A DNA stretch of 35,409 bases from Desulfobacteraceae bacterium (GCA_011389735.1 JAABTS010000009.1:1-35409); one strand, 5' to 3'; positions 1-8,175 are shown, counted from the first letter of the stretch. Made by a program: numbers and translations. Notes: generated from the sequence alone by a model not told the origin.

Positions 1-108
1 GAAATTTTTGTGGATGTATTCCAGGTTTGATGTTTTGCCGCCTCTTCCAGGTCCATAGTACACAATTTTCGCTTGAACTTCTTTCTTGATCGGATTGACA
101 AACGCCAC
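1..108 (-). CDS. MglA-family small GTPase, 5' end only (runs off left edge)
   Basis: Only the first 36 codons are in the window, read leftwards from a GTG start at 108. The translation contains KIVYYGPGRGGKTSNLEYI, a Walker A P-loop (G19-x4-G24-K25-T26) in the KIVYYGPG context typical of MglA-type Ras-like GTPases, which act in gliding motility and cell polarity and in other bacterial switch roles. The GTG start is supported by a GGAG Shine-Dalgarno (120 to 117) eight bases upstream and by an in-frame TAA shortly before it. A rare-start alternative upstream has no better ribosome site. The rest of the protein is outside the window, so subfamily and partners (for example a roadblock/MglB protein) cannot be judged. 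Confidence 0.8.
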   Translation of the reverse strand, partial: MAFVNPIKKEVQAKIVYYGPGRGGKTSNLEYIHKNF

Positions 109-445
109 TTCTATGTCTCCAATGAATTATCAATAAGATGGTTGGAAAATTTGCTCGAACAGTAAAAAAGTGTAGCAACCGCTTGAAAAGAACGCCGATA
201 TTCGGATTTGAGAAAATAAAGTTCCCAAATTCCGGGCGTTGTCATGAACCTGCAAGGAAATCGACTTCCAGGCTCTAACTGATCGCTTCTTTAATGTGAT
301 TTTTGAATGAAATGGGGAAATTAATCAATAGGGTGGGGAAGGTATTCCGGCGTAGAAAAAACCTACTTCGGAGGTGGGCTGTTTTCGTATGAACACCGGA
401 ACCTTAATGCTTTATATATTTGTAATCACATCAAAAATTACATGA
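109..445. other. Intergenic, no gene seen; weak hairpin
   Basis: No convincing coding frame. An imperfect inverted repeat at about 190-240 (AACGCC...CGGATTTG against CAAATTCCGGGCGTT) could act as a weak terminator for the minus-strand response regulator gene, but the U-tract is poor. Otherwise nothing recognisable. Confidence 0.4.
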
Positions 446-1114
446 TCACTCCTCCCACAGCTCGGGACCGATGAGCCCGATTTTGATGGCGTACTTCACC
501 ATGGCCACAATATTGTGAATATCTAACTTTTTCATAATATTGGCCCGGTGTTTTTCCACGGTTTTGGGGCTGATGCACAGAACATCCGCGATTTCCGACG
601 TGGATCGGCCTTCGACAAGCAGTCTGAAAACCTGCTGTTCACGTTCGGACAACAGATCGTACCCGCTTACGGCGGGCTTTTCAGTACGGCTTTTCAAAAA
701 GGCGGAGATTAGTTTTGAATTGATTTTGGAACTGAGAAAATATTCGCCTCGATGCACGGCTCGGATGGCTTCGAGCACGTCGGTGGTAGGGCTCGCTTTA
801 AGAACGTATCCCAGGGCTCCGGAGACGAGCGCCTGATGAACATAGGCGTCTTTTTTATGCATGGACAGGAGAACCACCTGGGTTTCAGGAACAGCTTCCT
901 TGATCAGGCTTACGGCCTCCAGGCCGCTCAACTGGGGCATCGCAATATCGATCAACGCCACGTCGGGACTGAGCGATTTTACCTTTTTTACCGTTAAAAG
1001 ACCGTCCGACGCTTCCCCGATGACCTGCATATCCGGCTGTTCTTCGAGGAATTTTCTGAGGCCTTCTCTGACAATTGCATGATCATCGGCGATTAAAACG
1101 CGTATCTTTTCCAT
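446..1114 (-). CDS. NarL/FixJ-family response regulator (REC + LuxR HTH)
   Basis: 222 aa, the normal length for the NarL family. The receiver domain spans about residues 4-120, with the acidic pair D10/D11, phospho-acceptor D56 in LIDIAMP, and the conserved Lys in YVLKAS. A LuxR-type helix-turn-helix follows at about 153-215 (LSEREQQVFRLLVEGRSTSE and the SPKTVEKHRANIMKKL recognition region). A strong AGGAGG ribosome site precedes the ATG. It lies 57 bp downstream of the histidine kinase gene on the same strand, so the two very likely form a two-component system in which the kinase phosphorylates D56 to control DNA binding. Target genes are not apparent from the sequence. Confidence 0.95.
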   Translation of the reverse strand: MEKIRVLIADDHAIVREGLRKFLEEQPDMQVIGEASDGLLTVKKVKSLSPDVALIDIAMPQLSGLEAVSLIKEAVPETQVVLLSMHKKDAYVHQALVSGALGYVLKASPTTDVLEAIRAVHRGEYFLSSKINSKLISAFLKSRTEKPAVSGYDLLSEREQQVFRLLVEGRSTSEIADVLCISPKTVEKHRANIMKKLDIHNIVAMVKYAIKIGLIGPELWEE

Positions 1115-1171
1115 TGTTTCCTCCTTCGCTCAATATCCCCTTTTACGGTTTTGGTTTCGATCTGATTTTTT

Positions 1172-2731
1172 TCATAATGAAACCGGAAGTTCAACCCGGA
1201 TGGTCACGCCTTTGTTCTTACCGGAATGAATTTCAATGACGCCGCTCACCGACACGGCTCTTTCCCTCATGCCCAACAATCCGATACCGTCGGACGATTT
1301 TTTGACATCAAACCCGACGCCGTCGTCCTTGATGGTCATAAATACCTTTGGATGGCTGTATATCAGGGCGACGCCGACATTTTCCGCCTTTGCATGCTTG
1401 ATAACGTTATTCATGCTTTCCTGAAAAATCCGATAGAGCACCAGTTCGATATCCGACGGCAGCCTCTTTCTGAACCCCACGGACTGGAAAGAAAGATTAA
1501 TGTTCGGATGCGATTCCGAGAATTCGTTGACATACCATTCGATAGTGGGAATAAGCCCCATATCGTCGAGAAGATCCGGCCTCAGTTCCGACGATATGTT
1601 CCTAATCTTGTCGCCAAGCTGTTCGATCAGGATCACCAGAGCGTCGATCCGGTTTTTTTGTTCCTCGAGTTCATCGGGCATGGAATTCCACAGTCCTTCC
1701 AATCCCAGATGCAAAGCGGTGAGAGCCTGTCCGAATTCGTCATGCAAATCCTGCGCCAGATCTTTTCTGGCCTCCTCGATACCGCTTATAAGCCGGTTGG
1801 ACAGATAACGGATTTCAGCCTCCGCTTTTTTTCGTTCAACAATTTCTTTCTGAAGTTTTTCGTTGGCCGATGCAAGTTCGATGCTGTGCTGCTTTTCAAG
1901 CACATTGATTTTTTTCAAGGCCGCCAGCATCTTGGTGTATGAATGGGCTAACGTTCCCGTTGCCTCTTCATCTCCTGGGGATAGACCTTTCAACAATAGT
2001 TCGCCGTTTTCTTCCCCGTCTCCGTCGAGTTCACGACCCTTCAGATCCGCCGCATCCGGATCGTAATCGACTTCATCATCGATTTCATCGTCCATTTCAT
2101 CATCCATTTCATCGGGAAACACCGCTTCTTTCAGTGGTGTTTCGGAACTCAAAGCATCATTCGAGGCGCCGGGAAAGTCGCCGTCGAAATCCGTTTCGTC
2201 TCCGTCGCCCTCCACTTCATCTTCAAACCCGTCGTCTTCTTCCGTATTCATTTCCATATTCACGATATCCATTTTAAGCGCTTCAGCTTTCATCACGCCG
2301 GCTCTCAACAAATCCTCGTTTGGCGATCCGGGGTTTTGGGAATCGGTAAATGGCCTTTCGGATTCTTCTTTTTCAAGAGCGGAGTCCGGCTCCTCGTCAA
2401 AATCAATGTCCTCGACCGAATGAACCGGCCGGAGAAAAAAAACGGCGGACAACAATATGGCGATAAAGAGAAACACCAGGGTCACAAAAGCAAAGTTGGT
2501 AGTGAACGTAAAAATTTTGGCGCTCAATCCGTTCAGAAAAACGCGGACATCATCCATTACGGGTGAATTCGGGTGCGCTGACGATATAAATCCTTCAATC
2601 TGAACCTCCAGCCAGTTGGACAGCAGGATCATAAAAAGATTAGACAGCAGTAACGCTATGGAAAATAGAATGAAAAATCTGATAATGTTGTTGAACCGGA
2701 ACCGGCCTGGTTTTTTCGTCATAAAAGTCAA
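1172..2731 (-). CDS. Membrane sensor histidine kinase, NarX/UhpB type (HisKA_3 + HATPase_c)
   Basis: 519 aa. Transmembrane segments at about 16-40 and 80-100 enclose a short periplasmic loop of about 40 residues, too small for a typical sensor domain. A long, highly acidic linker (about 110-260, including DEMDDEMDDEIDDEVDYD) follows, then a coiled coil (about 265-312). The HisKA_3 dimerisation domain carries phospho-acceptor H330 in DLAQDLHDEFGQ. HATPase_c has an N box (QESMNNVIKHAKA, about 437-449), G1 box (DDGVGFD) and G2 box (GIGLLGMRERA). The kinase partner is surely the adjacent NarL-type regulator. No HAMP or PAS domain is recognisable, so the signal may be sensed in the membrane or through the acidic linker. 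The start could be M1 or M4 (MTKK); neither has a strong Shine-Dalgarno. Confidence 0.9.
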   Translation of the reverse strand: MTFMTKKPGRFRFNNIIRFFILFSIALLLSNLFMILLSNWLEVQIEGFISSAHPNSPVMDDVRVFLNGLSAKIFTFTTNFAFVTLVFLFIAILLSAVFFLRPVHSVEDIDFDEEPDSALEKEESERPFTDSQNPGSPNEDLLRAGVMKAEALKMDIVNMEMNTEEDDGFEDEVEGDGDETDFDGDFPGASNDALSSETPLKEAVFPDEMDDEMDDEIDDEVDYDPDAADLKGRELDGDGEENGELLLKGLSPGDEEATGTLAHSYTKMLAALKKINVLEKQHSIELASANEKLQKEIVERKKAEAEIRYLSNRLISGIEEARKDLAQDLHDEFGQALTALHLGLEGLWNSMPDELEEQKNRIDALVILIEQLGDKIRNISSELRPDLLDDMGLIPTIEWYVNEFSESHPNINLSFQSVGFRKRLPSDIELVLYRIFQESMNNVIKHAKAENVGVALIYSHPKVFMTIKDDGVGFDVKKSSDGIGLLGMRERAVSVSGVIEIHSGKNKGVTIRVELPVSL

Positions 2732-3348
2732 CTATAGCTGTGTTATCATAGCGTATGCTTCCGCATGTGTTGTGTTTTTGATGGTTGTTTCAGTCTGAAA
2801 TACAACGCCTGAAAACCAACAGGTCGAAGGGATTTCATTTTCGAACTCATGTTGAAAACCGATAACTCTCTGTTTTTAAGGATAAAATGAAATAAATCGC
2901 CGCGGATAAACGCCTCCGGCGGCAAGTCCACTTCTAAGACTGAAAGAATACAACGGGATATATACCATTAAAAAGTCAATTTTAAAAGCAGGATTTATCT
3001 ATTCGCCGACAAAATCCGTTGATTCGAATTTCGAGGCCCGGTTCCTTCTCTTTCCTGCGTGTTTTCACCGCGAAGGCGCAAAGCAGGCAAGGCGTTTGAT
3101 TTATTGCGCCTTTGCGGCGAGTGTATTCAAGCCGGCTATATACATCGCAATTTTCATAAATTTGTTTCAGGGAACCCATAAGCGCTTGCCTTTTTATATA
3201 TGGAATGGTAAATTATTGACGTTCAAGGGAAATCAGGATGCATGAGTTCATACTTTGAGCGTTTTTATATCGTATCGACGCTTCACCCTGTAAGGACGAT
3301 AACGCATGAATCGGTTCGTGCGGCCATTTATATTGGAAAGGATAATCA
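2732..3348. other. 617-bp intergenic region between divergent operons, no gene seen
   Basis: This separates the minus-strand two-component pair from plus-strand cooC, so promoters for both should lie here, but I cannot place them with confidence. It holds one palindromic repeat at 3066-3121. Short open frames here have no ribosome sites or recognisable protein features. Confidence 0.5.
3066..3121. repeat. Palindromic CACCGCGAAGGCGCAAAG repeat
   Basis: The arm CACCGCGAAGGCGCAAAG is followed after about 22 bp by the inverse arm TTGCGCCTTTGCGGCGAG. The same type of element recurs at 32459-32530, with a single arm at about 32653-32676. This is a dispersed short palindrome of the kind common in Desulfobacterota intergenic DNA. 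It has no coding content. Confidence 0.7.
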
Positions 3349-4104
3349 ATGAAGATAGCAGTCAGCGGTAAAGGCGGGGTCGGCAAAACGACCTTTGCTT
3401 CCCTTTTAATTCGCGCATTGAACGACGACGGCAAACACATTCTTGCGATCGACGCCGATCCGGACGCCAATCTGGCGGCGTCCATAGGTATTCCCGACGC
3501 CGATAAGATTGTGCCTATCGCCGAGATGAAGGATCTGATTTTCGATCGAACCGAAGCCAGGCCGGGGACTATCGGCGGTTTTTTCAAATTGAATCCGAAA
3601 GTGGACGACCTTCCGGATTCGCTGTCGAGCAAGCTTGGGAATATCAAGCTGATGCGCCTTGGGGGAGTGCAAAAAGGGGGAGGCGGTTGTATCTGTCCTG
3701 AAAGCACTTTGTTAAAAGCGCTGGTGACACATATCGTTCTTTTGAGGGACGAATACGTTGTGCTGGATATGGAGGCCGGGATCGAACATTTGGGACGGGC
3801 TACGGCTCAGGCGGTCAACAAATTGATTATAGTAGTGGAACCGGGCAGGCGAAGCATCGAAACAGCGGCGCATATCCGAAAGCTGGCGTCGGAAATCGGC
3901 CTGAAAAACATCGCCGTTTTGGGCAATAAAATACGGAATGATAAAGATGAAGCCTATATTCGGAGCCATTTATCGGAATTTCCGATTCTCGGCTTCCTGC
4001 CTTATGACAACGCATTGATCGAAGCGGACATGGACGGACAATCCCCTTATTCGGCGGGTTCGGACCTTGTTTCGAGGATCAAATCCATGATCGCCGGGTT
4101 ATAA
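3349..4104 (+). CDS. cooC: CooC-type ATPase, carbon monoxide dehydrogenase nickel-insertion accessory protein
   Basis: 251 aa, normal for CooC. The MinD/ParA-class deviant Walker A is KGGVGKTT (signature K8, catalytic K13), followed by IDADPDANLA and the switch-region LDMEAGIEHLGR. The CxC motif (C114 and C116 in GGGCICPES) is the dimer-interface nickel/zinc site characteristic of CooC1. The family couples ATP hydrolysis to nickel insertion into the C-cluster of carbon monoxide dehydrogenase or acetyl-CoA synthase. No CODH gene is present in the window, so the client must be elsewhere. The helicase gene begins one base after the stop codon, indicating co-transcription. Confidence 0.9.
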   Translation: MKIAVSGKGGVGKTTFASLLIRALNDDGKHILAIDADPDANLAASIGIPDADKIVPIAEMKDLIFDRTEARPGTIGGFFKLNPKVDDLPDSLSSKLGNIKLMRLGGVQKGGGGCICPESTLLKALVTHIVLLRDEYVVLDMEAGIEHLGRATAQAVNKLIIVVEPGRRSIETAAHIRKLASEIGLKNIAVLGNKIRNDKDEAYIRSHLSEFPILGFLPYDNALIEADMDGQSPYSAGSDLVSRIKSMIAGL

Positions 4105-4105
4105 C

Positions 4106-6262
4106 ATGAAATCCGCCGGACCTCGAAATTACAATCGCAGACGGAAAGAAAAATCACAGAAAAAAAAGAGAAAACCGATTTCCGTGAAACCGGGAGCCGA
4201 CCGGACCCTTAAAAAGGTGTTCTCCACCATCGGGGTTCCGGAAGAAACTCCTTTTCAACCCGATCCGTTTCAATTGGAGGCGGTGTCCGCCGTTCAATTT
4301 TCCGATTGTCTGGTGACTGCGCCCACAGGTTCCGGCAAAACCTGGATCGCCGAGCAGGCCATAGCCTCTATTTTAAATACGGGCGGAAGGGCCTGGTACG
4401 CGTCTCCGCTGAAAGCGCTCACCAATTCGAAATACGCCGAATTCACGGCCCTTTTCGGAAAAGAAAACACGGGTATCCTTACCGGAGACCGGAAAGAAAA
4501 TCCGGAGGCTCGAATTGTCACTGGAACCACGGAAATACTTAGAAATCAATTATATGACGCCATGCATCGGGGAGAGGATCTGGCGGCCGACTTTGTCATT
4601 CTCGATGAAGCCCATTTTCTGGGCGATGAAGAACGAGGCGTGGTCTGGGAAGAAATCATGATTTATCTTCCGCATCGAATTCCCTTGCTCATGCTTTCGG
4701 CCACAATCGGCAACGCTGATCAGATCGCAGCTTGGCTCGAAAGCATAAGAAACCGAAAATGCACGGTGGTCAAAGAAACAAAGCGGCCCGTGCCGCTTTA
4801 CCCGCTTTTTTTCCACCCTTCGGGAACCTTGCTGCCTTTGATGGGAAAAAGCGGTGAAAACAAAAAGCCCAGGATCAATAAAAAGGTTCTATCCGCATTG
4901 GAAGACGGTTCAACGTCGATGTTTTCCCGCTCTCGCAAGCTGCCTCCCATGGGCGACATGCTTCGCGTACTCAAAAAATACAACCTTTTGCCGGCGATAT
5001 TCTTTCTGAAATCAAGGGCGGATTGCGACAAGGCGCTGGATTTATGCGCCGACTTTTTTATCGAGGATAAAGACCGGAAAGCGGCGCTTGAATTCAGGCT
5101 GGACGAACTGGCGAATCGGAGCCCGCATATCGCCGGACACCGTCATCGATTTTTTCTGGAAAATTTCGGGGTGGGTTCGCATCACAGCGGCCAGCTTCCC
5201 GCCTGGAAGCTCGTTCTCGAAACCCTCATGTCGGAAGGATTGATGAACGCAGTGTTCGCCACATCCACCGTGGCGGCGGGGGTCAATTTTCCGGCAAGAA
5301 CCGTGTTGTTTTTTAATTCGGATAGATATAACGGAAAAGAATTCGCGCCGCTCAGTCCGACGGAATTTCATCAAATGACCGGAAGGGCGGGGCGCCGGGG
5401 CATGGACAATATCGGTTTCGCTGTGGCCGTTCCCAGCAAATTCATGGAGATCCGGTTGATCGGCGAACTGATATCGTCCGAACCATCGGACGTCGCCAGT
5501 CAAATCCGGATCAATTTCTCCATGACCCTGAACCTGTTGCTTTCCCATACCATCAGCCGCATTGAAGATCTGCTGAAAAAATCATTCGCCGCTTTTCTGA
5601 TCGCCGAATCCAGATCCGGCCAATCGCGGAAACGAGCCCCGCACATGATGCTGTGGAATGAATTCTTACATCACGTCGATTTTTTAAAAGAAACCGGATA
5701 TGTTACTGAATCTGGCGCGCTCACCGAAGACGGGATTTGGGCGTCCAGGCTTAGAGTCGATTATCCTCTGCTGATCGCCGAAACCCTCAAGGAAGGATTG
5801 CTGCCCATATCCGACCCGGCCCTTCTATCAGGAGTGATGGCGTCTTTTGTCTACGACGCGGACTCGGATGAACGGCTAGACGAAGAAAAACAAATGTACA
5901 GGCGGATGGCGAAAACCCTGAACAATATTAAAAACGGAATCCGCCCGTTCGTGATGTTGATGTTACAGAGGGGATTCCCCATGCGGCCTTTATTTTTAAG
6001 ACCCGCCATTGCAATTCACGCCTGGGCGGACGGCCGGCGATGGGAACAGGTGGTTTCTCTTGCAAAAATGCCGGAAGGCAACCTGGCCATGCTGATTTTG
6101 AGAACAGCGGACAACTTGAGGCACGTCAAGGCGCTTTCCGATGTGTTCCCCGAAGCGGCCGAAGCAGCCAGGCTGAGCATACTGCTGTTAATGAGAGATC
6201 CGGTTTCCGCGTTCTTTGCGCCCCTTCCGGAACAGGAACCATCCGAAATCCCGGTCGATTGA
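4106..6262 (+). CDS. Ski2-like DEAH-box RNA/DNA helicase
   Basis: 718 aa superfamily 2 helicase. The N-terminus (about 1-37) is a Lys/Arg-rich basic tail suggesting nucleic-acid contact. Motif I is APTGSGKT (72-79), motif II is DEAH (167-170), motif III is SATIGN, motif V is ATSTVAAGVNFPARTVLF and motif VI is QMTGRAGRRGMDN, the last two strongly Ski2/Mtr4/HelY-like. An aromatic/Gln Q-motif-like FQPDPFQLEAV precedes motif I. Family members unwind RNA or structured nucleic acid using ATP; the bacterial substrate is unknown. It starts one nucleotide after the cooC stop, with no room for its own promoter, so translation is likely coupled. It ends at a strong bidirectional terminator. Confidence 0.9.
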   Translation: MKSAGPRNYNRRRKEKSQKKKRKPISVKPGADRTLKKVFSTIGVPEETPFQPDPFQLEAVSAVQFSDCLVTAPTGSGKTWIAEQAIASILNTGGRAWYASPLKALTNSKYAEFTALFGKENTGILTGDRKENPEARIVTGTTEILRNQLYDAMHRGEDLAADFVILDEAHFLGDEERGVVWEEIMIYLPHRIPLLMLSATIGNADQIAAWLESIRNRKCTVVKETKRPVPLYPLFFHPSGTLLPLMGKSGENKKPRINKKVLSALEDGSTSMFSRSRKLPPMGDMLRVLKKYNLLPAIFFLKSRADCDKALDLCADFFIEDKDRKAALEFRLDELANRSPHIAGHRHRFFLENFGVGSHHSGQLPAWKLVLETLMSEGLMNAVFATSTVAAGVNFPARTVLFFNSDRYNGKEFAPLSPTEFHQMTGRAGRRGMDNIGFAVAVPSKFMEIRLIGELISSEPSDVASQIRINFSMTLNLLLSHTISRIEDLLKKSFAAFLIAESRSGQSRKRAPHMMLWNEFLHHVDFLKETGYVTESGALTEDGIWASRLRVDYPLLIAETLKEGLLPISDPALLSGVMASFVYDADSDERLDEEKQMYRRMAKTLNNIKNGIRPFVMLMLQRGFPMRPLFLRPAIAIHAWADGRRWEQVVSLAKMPEGNLAMLILRTADNLRHVKALSDVFPEAAEAARLSILLLMRDPVSAFFAPLPEQEPSEIPVD

Positions 6263-6297
6263 AATAACGCCTCAGTTAACGTATCTTCGGGGATGAA

Positions 6298-6336
6298 TAA
6301 AAAAAAGGATGCGGCGGCCGCCGCATCCTTTTTTTA
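6298..6336. terminator. Strong bidirectional intrinsic terminator
   Basis: A perfect palindrome, GGATGCGGCGGCCGCCGCATCC (6307-6328 with its A/T extensions), is flanked by a run of A on the left and of T on the right. The fully GC-rich stem with poly-U on either strand fits termination of both the plus-strand helicase gene and the minus-strand HesB-like gene, which converge here. Confidence 0.95.
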
Positions 6337-6370
6337 CATTACAGGTTTTCAAAGCATATGGGAATTTAAA

Positions 6371-6685
6371 TTAGTGGCAGGTCCCCCCGGAGCTACCACA
6401 AGAATTGCAGCCGCCGCCAAGCTCGACGCCCGCTGAAATCATAAACCCATACTCTTTAAAGTCAACTTTTACCGGTTGTACACGTTCCATGAAATCTTTA
6501 TTGATCAGATATTTAAACCCTTCAATATCGAAAACTTCATCATTGTCTTTTGGCTCATCCAGAGCCAACGCCAGTGACGGGCCCGCTCATCCGCCTTCGT
6601 TCAGGTAAATCCGAATCGGCAAAACGTCTTTACCTTCAAAATACTCGGCGATTTTCGCAGTCGCCGACGGTGTAATTTCAATCAT
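6371..6685 (-). CDS. HesB/IscA-like iron-sulfur protein, predicted selenoprotein (Sec33 encoded by TGA)
   Basis: Reading from ATG 6685 (AGGAGG ribosome site nine bases upstream) gives 104 codons with one in-frame TGA at codon 33 (6589-6587). The frame is open before and after it: IRIYLNEGG, then TGA, then AGPSLALALDEPKDNDE, continuing to a C-terminus with GGGCNSCGSSGGTCH (C93, C96, C103). Position 33 aligns with the first conserved cluster-ligand Cys of IscA-family proteins (C35 in E. coli IscA), and HesB-like proteins with Sec there are a known deltaproteobacterial selenoprotein family. A 7-bp hairpin sits at the right distance after the TGA (listed separately). Translating only from the internal ATG at 6568 would discard half the fold and has no reason to exist. 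The likely role is Fe-S cluster carriage or redox; the exact client is unknown. Confidence 0.88.
6550..6568 (-). promoter_or_regulatory. Candidate bacterial SECIS hairpin
   Basis: On the mRNA (minus) strand the segment reads TTGGCTC-TGGAT-GAGCCAA: a perfect 7-bp stem with a 5-nt loop. The loop begins 26 nt after the in-frame UGA and has G at its second and third positions. This agrees with the bacterial SECIS rules of an apical loop roughly 16-37 nt downstream of UGA with a G among the first loop bases. It would recruit SelB-GTP-Sec-tRNA. Confidence 0.75.
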
Positions 6686-6839
6686 AATAAAATTCCTCCT
6701 GCAAAATTAGTCATGTCTCTGTTTCCTCAGATACATAATGAAAGTAGTTCTTTGAATCGAATTTGTCAATGCGGGATGCGCCTCTTTATTGACTTTTTCT
6801 ATGCTCGGCCGCCCTGCTCGCTAAAACCAAAAGACGCAT

Positions 6840-7367
6840 TCAATCGCTGAAGGCGTTGATATATCCGGTGTAAACATCATAATCGCCTTTGGAGAAAAGA
6901 GCGAAAACCACTTTCTCAATAGAAGGGGTTCGGGATAGGCGTTCACTAACAGTATCGACCGCAATTTTGCAGGCGTCTTTTATGGGGTATCCGTAGACGC
7001 CGCAGCTAATGGCTGGAAACGCGATAGCGCGGACTCCGTTTTCAACCGCGAGTTCCATGCTGTTCCGGTAACAGGCGGCCAGTTTCTCCGCATCCGCCGG
7101 ATCGCCTTTGTAAACCGGCCCCACCGTATGAATGACATGGCGCGCTTTCAGATTGTATCCTTTTGTTATTCGCGCTTCCCCTGTAGGACACCCTCCAATG
7201 GTTTTGCATTCTTCCAGAAGCTGCGGGCCGGCCGCCCGATGAACGGCGCCGTCCACTCCCCCGCCGCCCAGCAACGTTTTATTGGCCGCGTTGACAATGG
7301 CGTCCACATCCAGTTGCGTAATATCCCCTTGAACCACTTTCATTCGATTCAGGATTTCTTTTTTCAT
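6840..7367 (-). CDS. Macrodomain protein, O-acetyl-ADP-ribose deacetylase / ADP-ribosyl hydrolase (YmdB-like)
   Basis: 175 aa from ATG 7367, essentially the YmdB length (177). Hallmarks in order are the NAAN motif in DAIVNAANKTLLGGGGVDGA, with the conserved Asp of the VDGA loop, then RAAGPQLLEEC, GCPTGEARIT, and the phosphate-binding loop ISCGVYGYP. These residues bind ADP-ribose and hydrolyse O-acetyl-ADP-ribose or remove ADP-ribose from acidic residues. The start is chosen from a GGGGG Shine-Dalgarno just upstream (AAGGGGGAATGCG then ATG). A longer frame from 7448 would add 27 residues encoded partly by an intergenic repeat and lacks homology-like features. Two genes upstream in the same orientation lies an ADP-ribosylglycohydrolase. 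Confidence 0.93.
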   Translation of the reverse strand: MKKEILNRMKVVQGDITQLDVDAIVNAANKTLLGGGGVDGAVHRAAGPQLLEECKTIGGCPTGEARITKGYNLKARHVIHTVGPVYKGDPADAEKLAACYRNSMELAVENGVRAIAFPAISCGVYGYPIKDACKIAVDTVSERLSRTPSIEKVVFALFSKGDYDVYTGYINAFSD

Positions 7368-7424
7368 CGCATTCCCCCTTGTCGTCGTTCGATTACAAAC
7401 GAATTGAATGTTGAAACACTTCGG

Positions 7425-7528
7425 AACTTTCCGCAAATCAAGTTTCACTGCATCGTCGCTCCGGCTTGAACGCCATAGTATGATTTCAGGCCCGGCGCCT
7501 TGTGAAATTCAATCTCCGCAAACCTATA
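7425..7528 (+). repeat. IR105 element copy A
   Basis: Copy of the roughly 105-bp imperfect inverted repeat. Left arm: TTCCGCAAATCAAGTTTCAC. Right arm: CTTGTGAAATTCAATCTCCG, then CAAACCTATA. Its right end overlaps the last few bases (stop codon) of the minus-strand FmdB-like gene. Confidence 0.8.
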
Positions 7529-8018
7529 GATCATAGAGCGTTTCGTCATAATTGGGCGGCAGACGCCGCCGGCCGGCGCTGTCCTGTTTTTTACCCGACA
7601 TTTTAAACGGATCTTCGTTTTCTAGAAGATCCCCCATCTGCGCTTCAATTTCATCCGGATCATCGCCTTTTTCCATCCTGGAAAGCGCTTCCTCCATGCC
7701 GTCTCCAAGTTTAAGCCCCGTCATACCGGTCAGTTTCCGCATCAAATCAGCCGCCTGCCTGGGGTCGTCTTCGTTAATTGAATCCGCCTCGCACGCCAGA
7801 TAACCCATCGCCTTTTCCATTTTAGACTCGTCAAAAGGCAGGTCGTCCATATCGCCCTCCTCTTTGGCTTTGCCGCTGACCGAAAAAAGAGACATACGCC
7901 TTGAAAGCTCAACATCCAGGCATTTAGGGCATACCGGTATTTTTTCGGTGTTCACCGATCTGGAAAAAAAATTGAATATTGTGTTACATTCCTGACAATA
8001 AAATTCATATATCGGCAT
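7524..8018 (-). CDS. FmdB-type zinc-ribbon protein with acidic C-terminal extension
   Basis: 164 aa. The first 45 residues are an FmdB-like zinc ribbon: MPIYEFYCQEC with C8/C11 and CPKC with C30/C33, a predicted four-Cys zinc site. The rest (about 50-164) is charged and acidic with predicted helices (DDLPFDESKMEKAMGYLA, LTGMTGLKLGDGMEEALSRM) and no family I recognise. FmdB-like proteins are small putative regulators of unknown mechanism. A GAGGTG ribosome site precedes the ATG. It is flanked on both sides by IR105 repeat copies and sits between two ADP-ribose hydrolase genes, but co-transcription is uncertain because the spacers are long. Confidence 0.85.
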   Translation of the reverse strand: MPIYEFYCQECNTIFNFFSRSVNTEKIPVCPKCLDVELSRRMSLFSVSGKAKEEGDMDDLPFDESKMEKAMGYLACEADSINEDDPRQAADLMRKLTGMTGLKLGDGMEEALSRMEKGDDPDEIEAQMGDLLENEDPFKMSGKKQDSAGRRRLPPNYDETLYDL

Positions 8019-8069
8019 TTTTCACCTCATTGCACGGTTTAACTTTGATTACCTTTTTTCGGCGTCGAT

Positions 8070-8175
8070 CTTATTATTGCGGAGATCAAATTTCACTGCC
8101 TTGCCGGCGCGGGTTATACGAACAATATTATAACAGGCCCGCCGCCTGGTGAATTTAGAATCTGAAAATCTTTAT
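8070..8175 (+). repeat. IR105 element copy B
   Basis: Left arm GCGGAGATCAAATTTCACTG with GCCGGCGCGGG, a central TATACGAACAATATTATAAC, and right arm CGCCTGGTGAATTTAGAATC with TGAAAATC. Same orientation as copy A. Confidence 0.75.

Noticed and set aside
6371-6568. A 65-aa protein starting at the internal ATG 6568
   Set aside because: It would lack half of the HesB/IscA fold and has no ribosome site; the upstream frame through the TGA restores the complete family sequence.
6587-6589. Reading the in-frame TGA as a pseudogene mutation
   Set aside because: The TGA falls exactly on the ligand position, a SECIS-like hairpin follows at the correct distance, and the remaining sequence is well preserved.
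7368-7448. N-terminal 27-residue extension of the macrodomain protein
   Set aside because: It overlaps an IR105 repeat and lacks a ribosome site, while the internal ATG 7367 has one and gives the normal family length.
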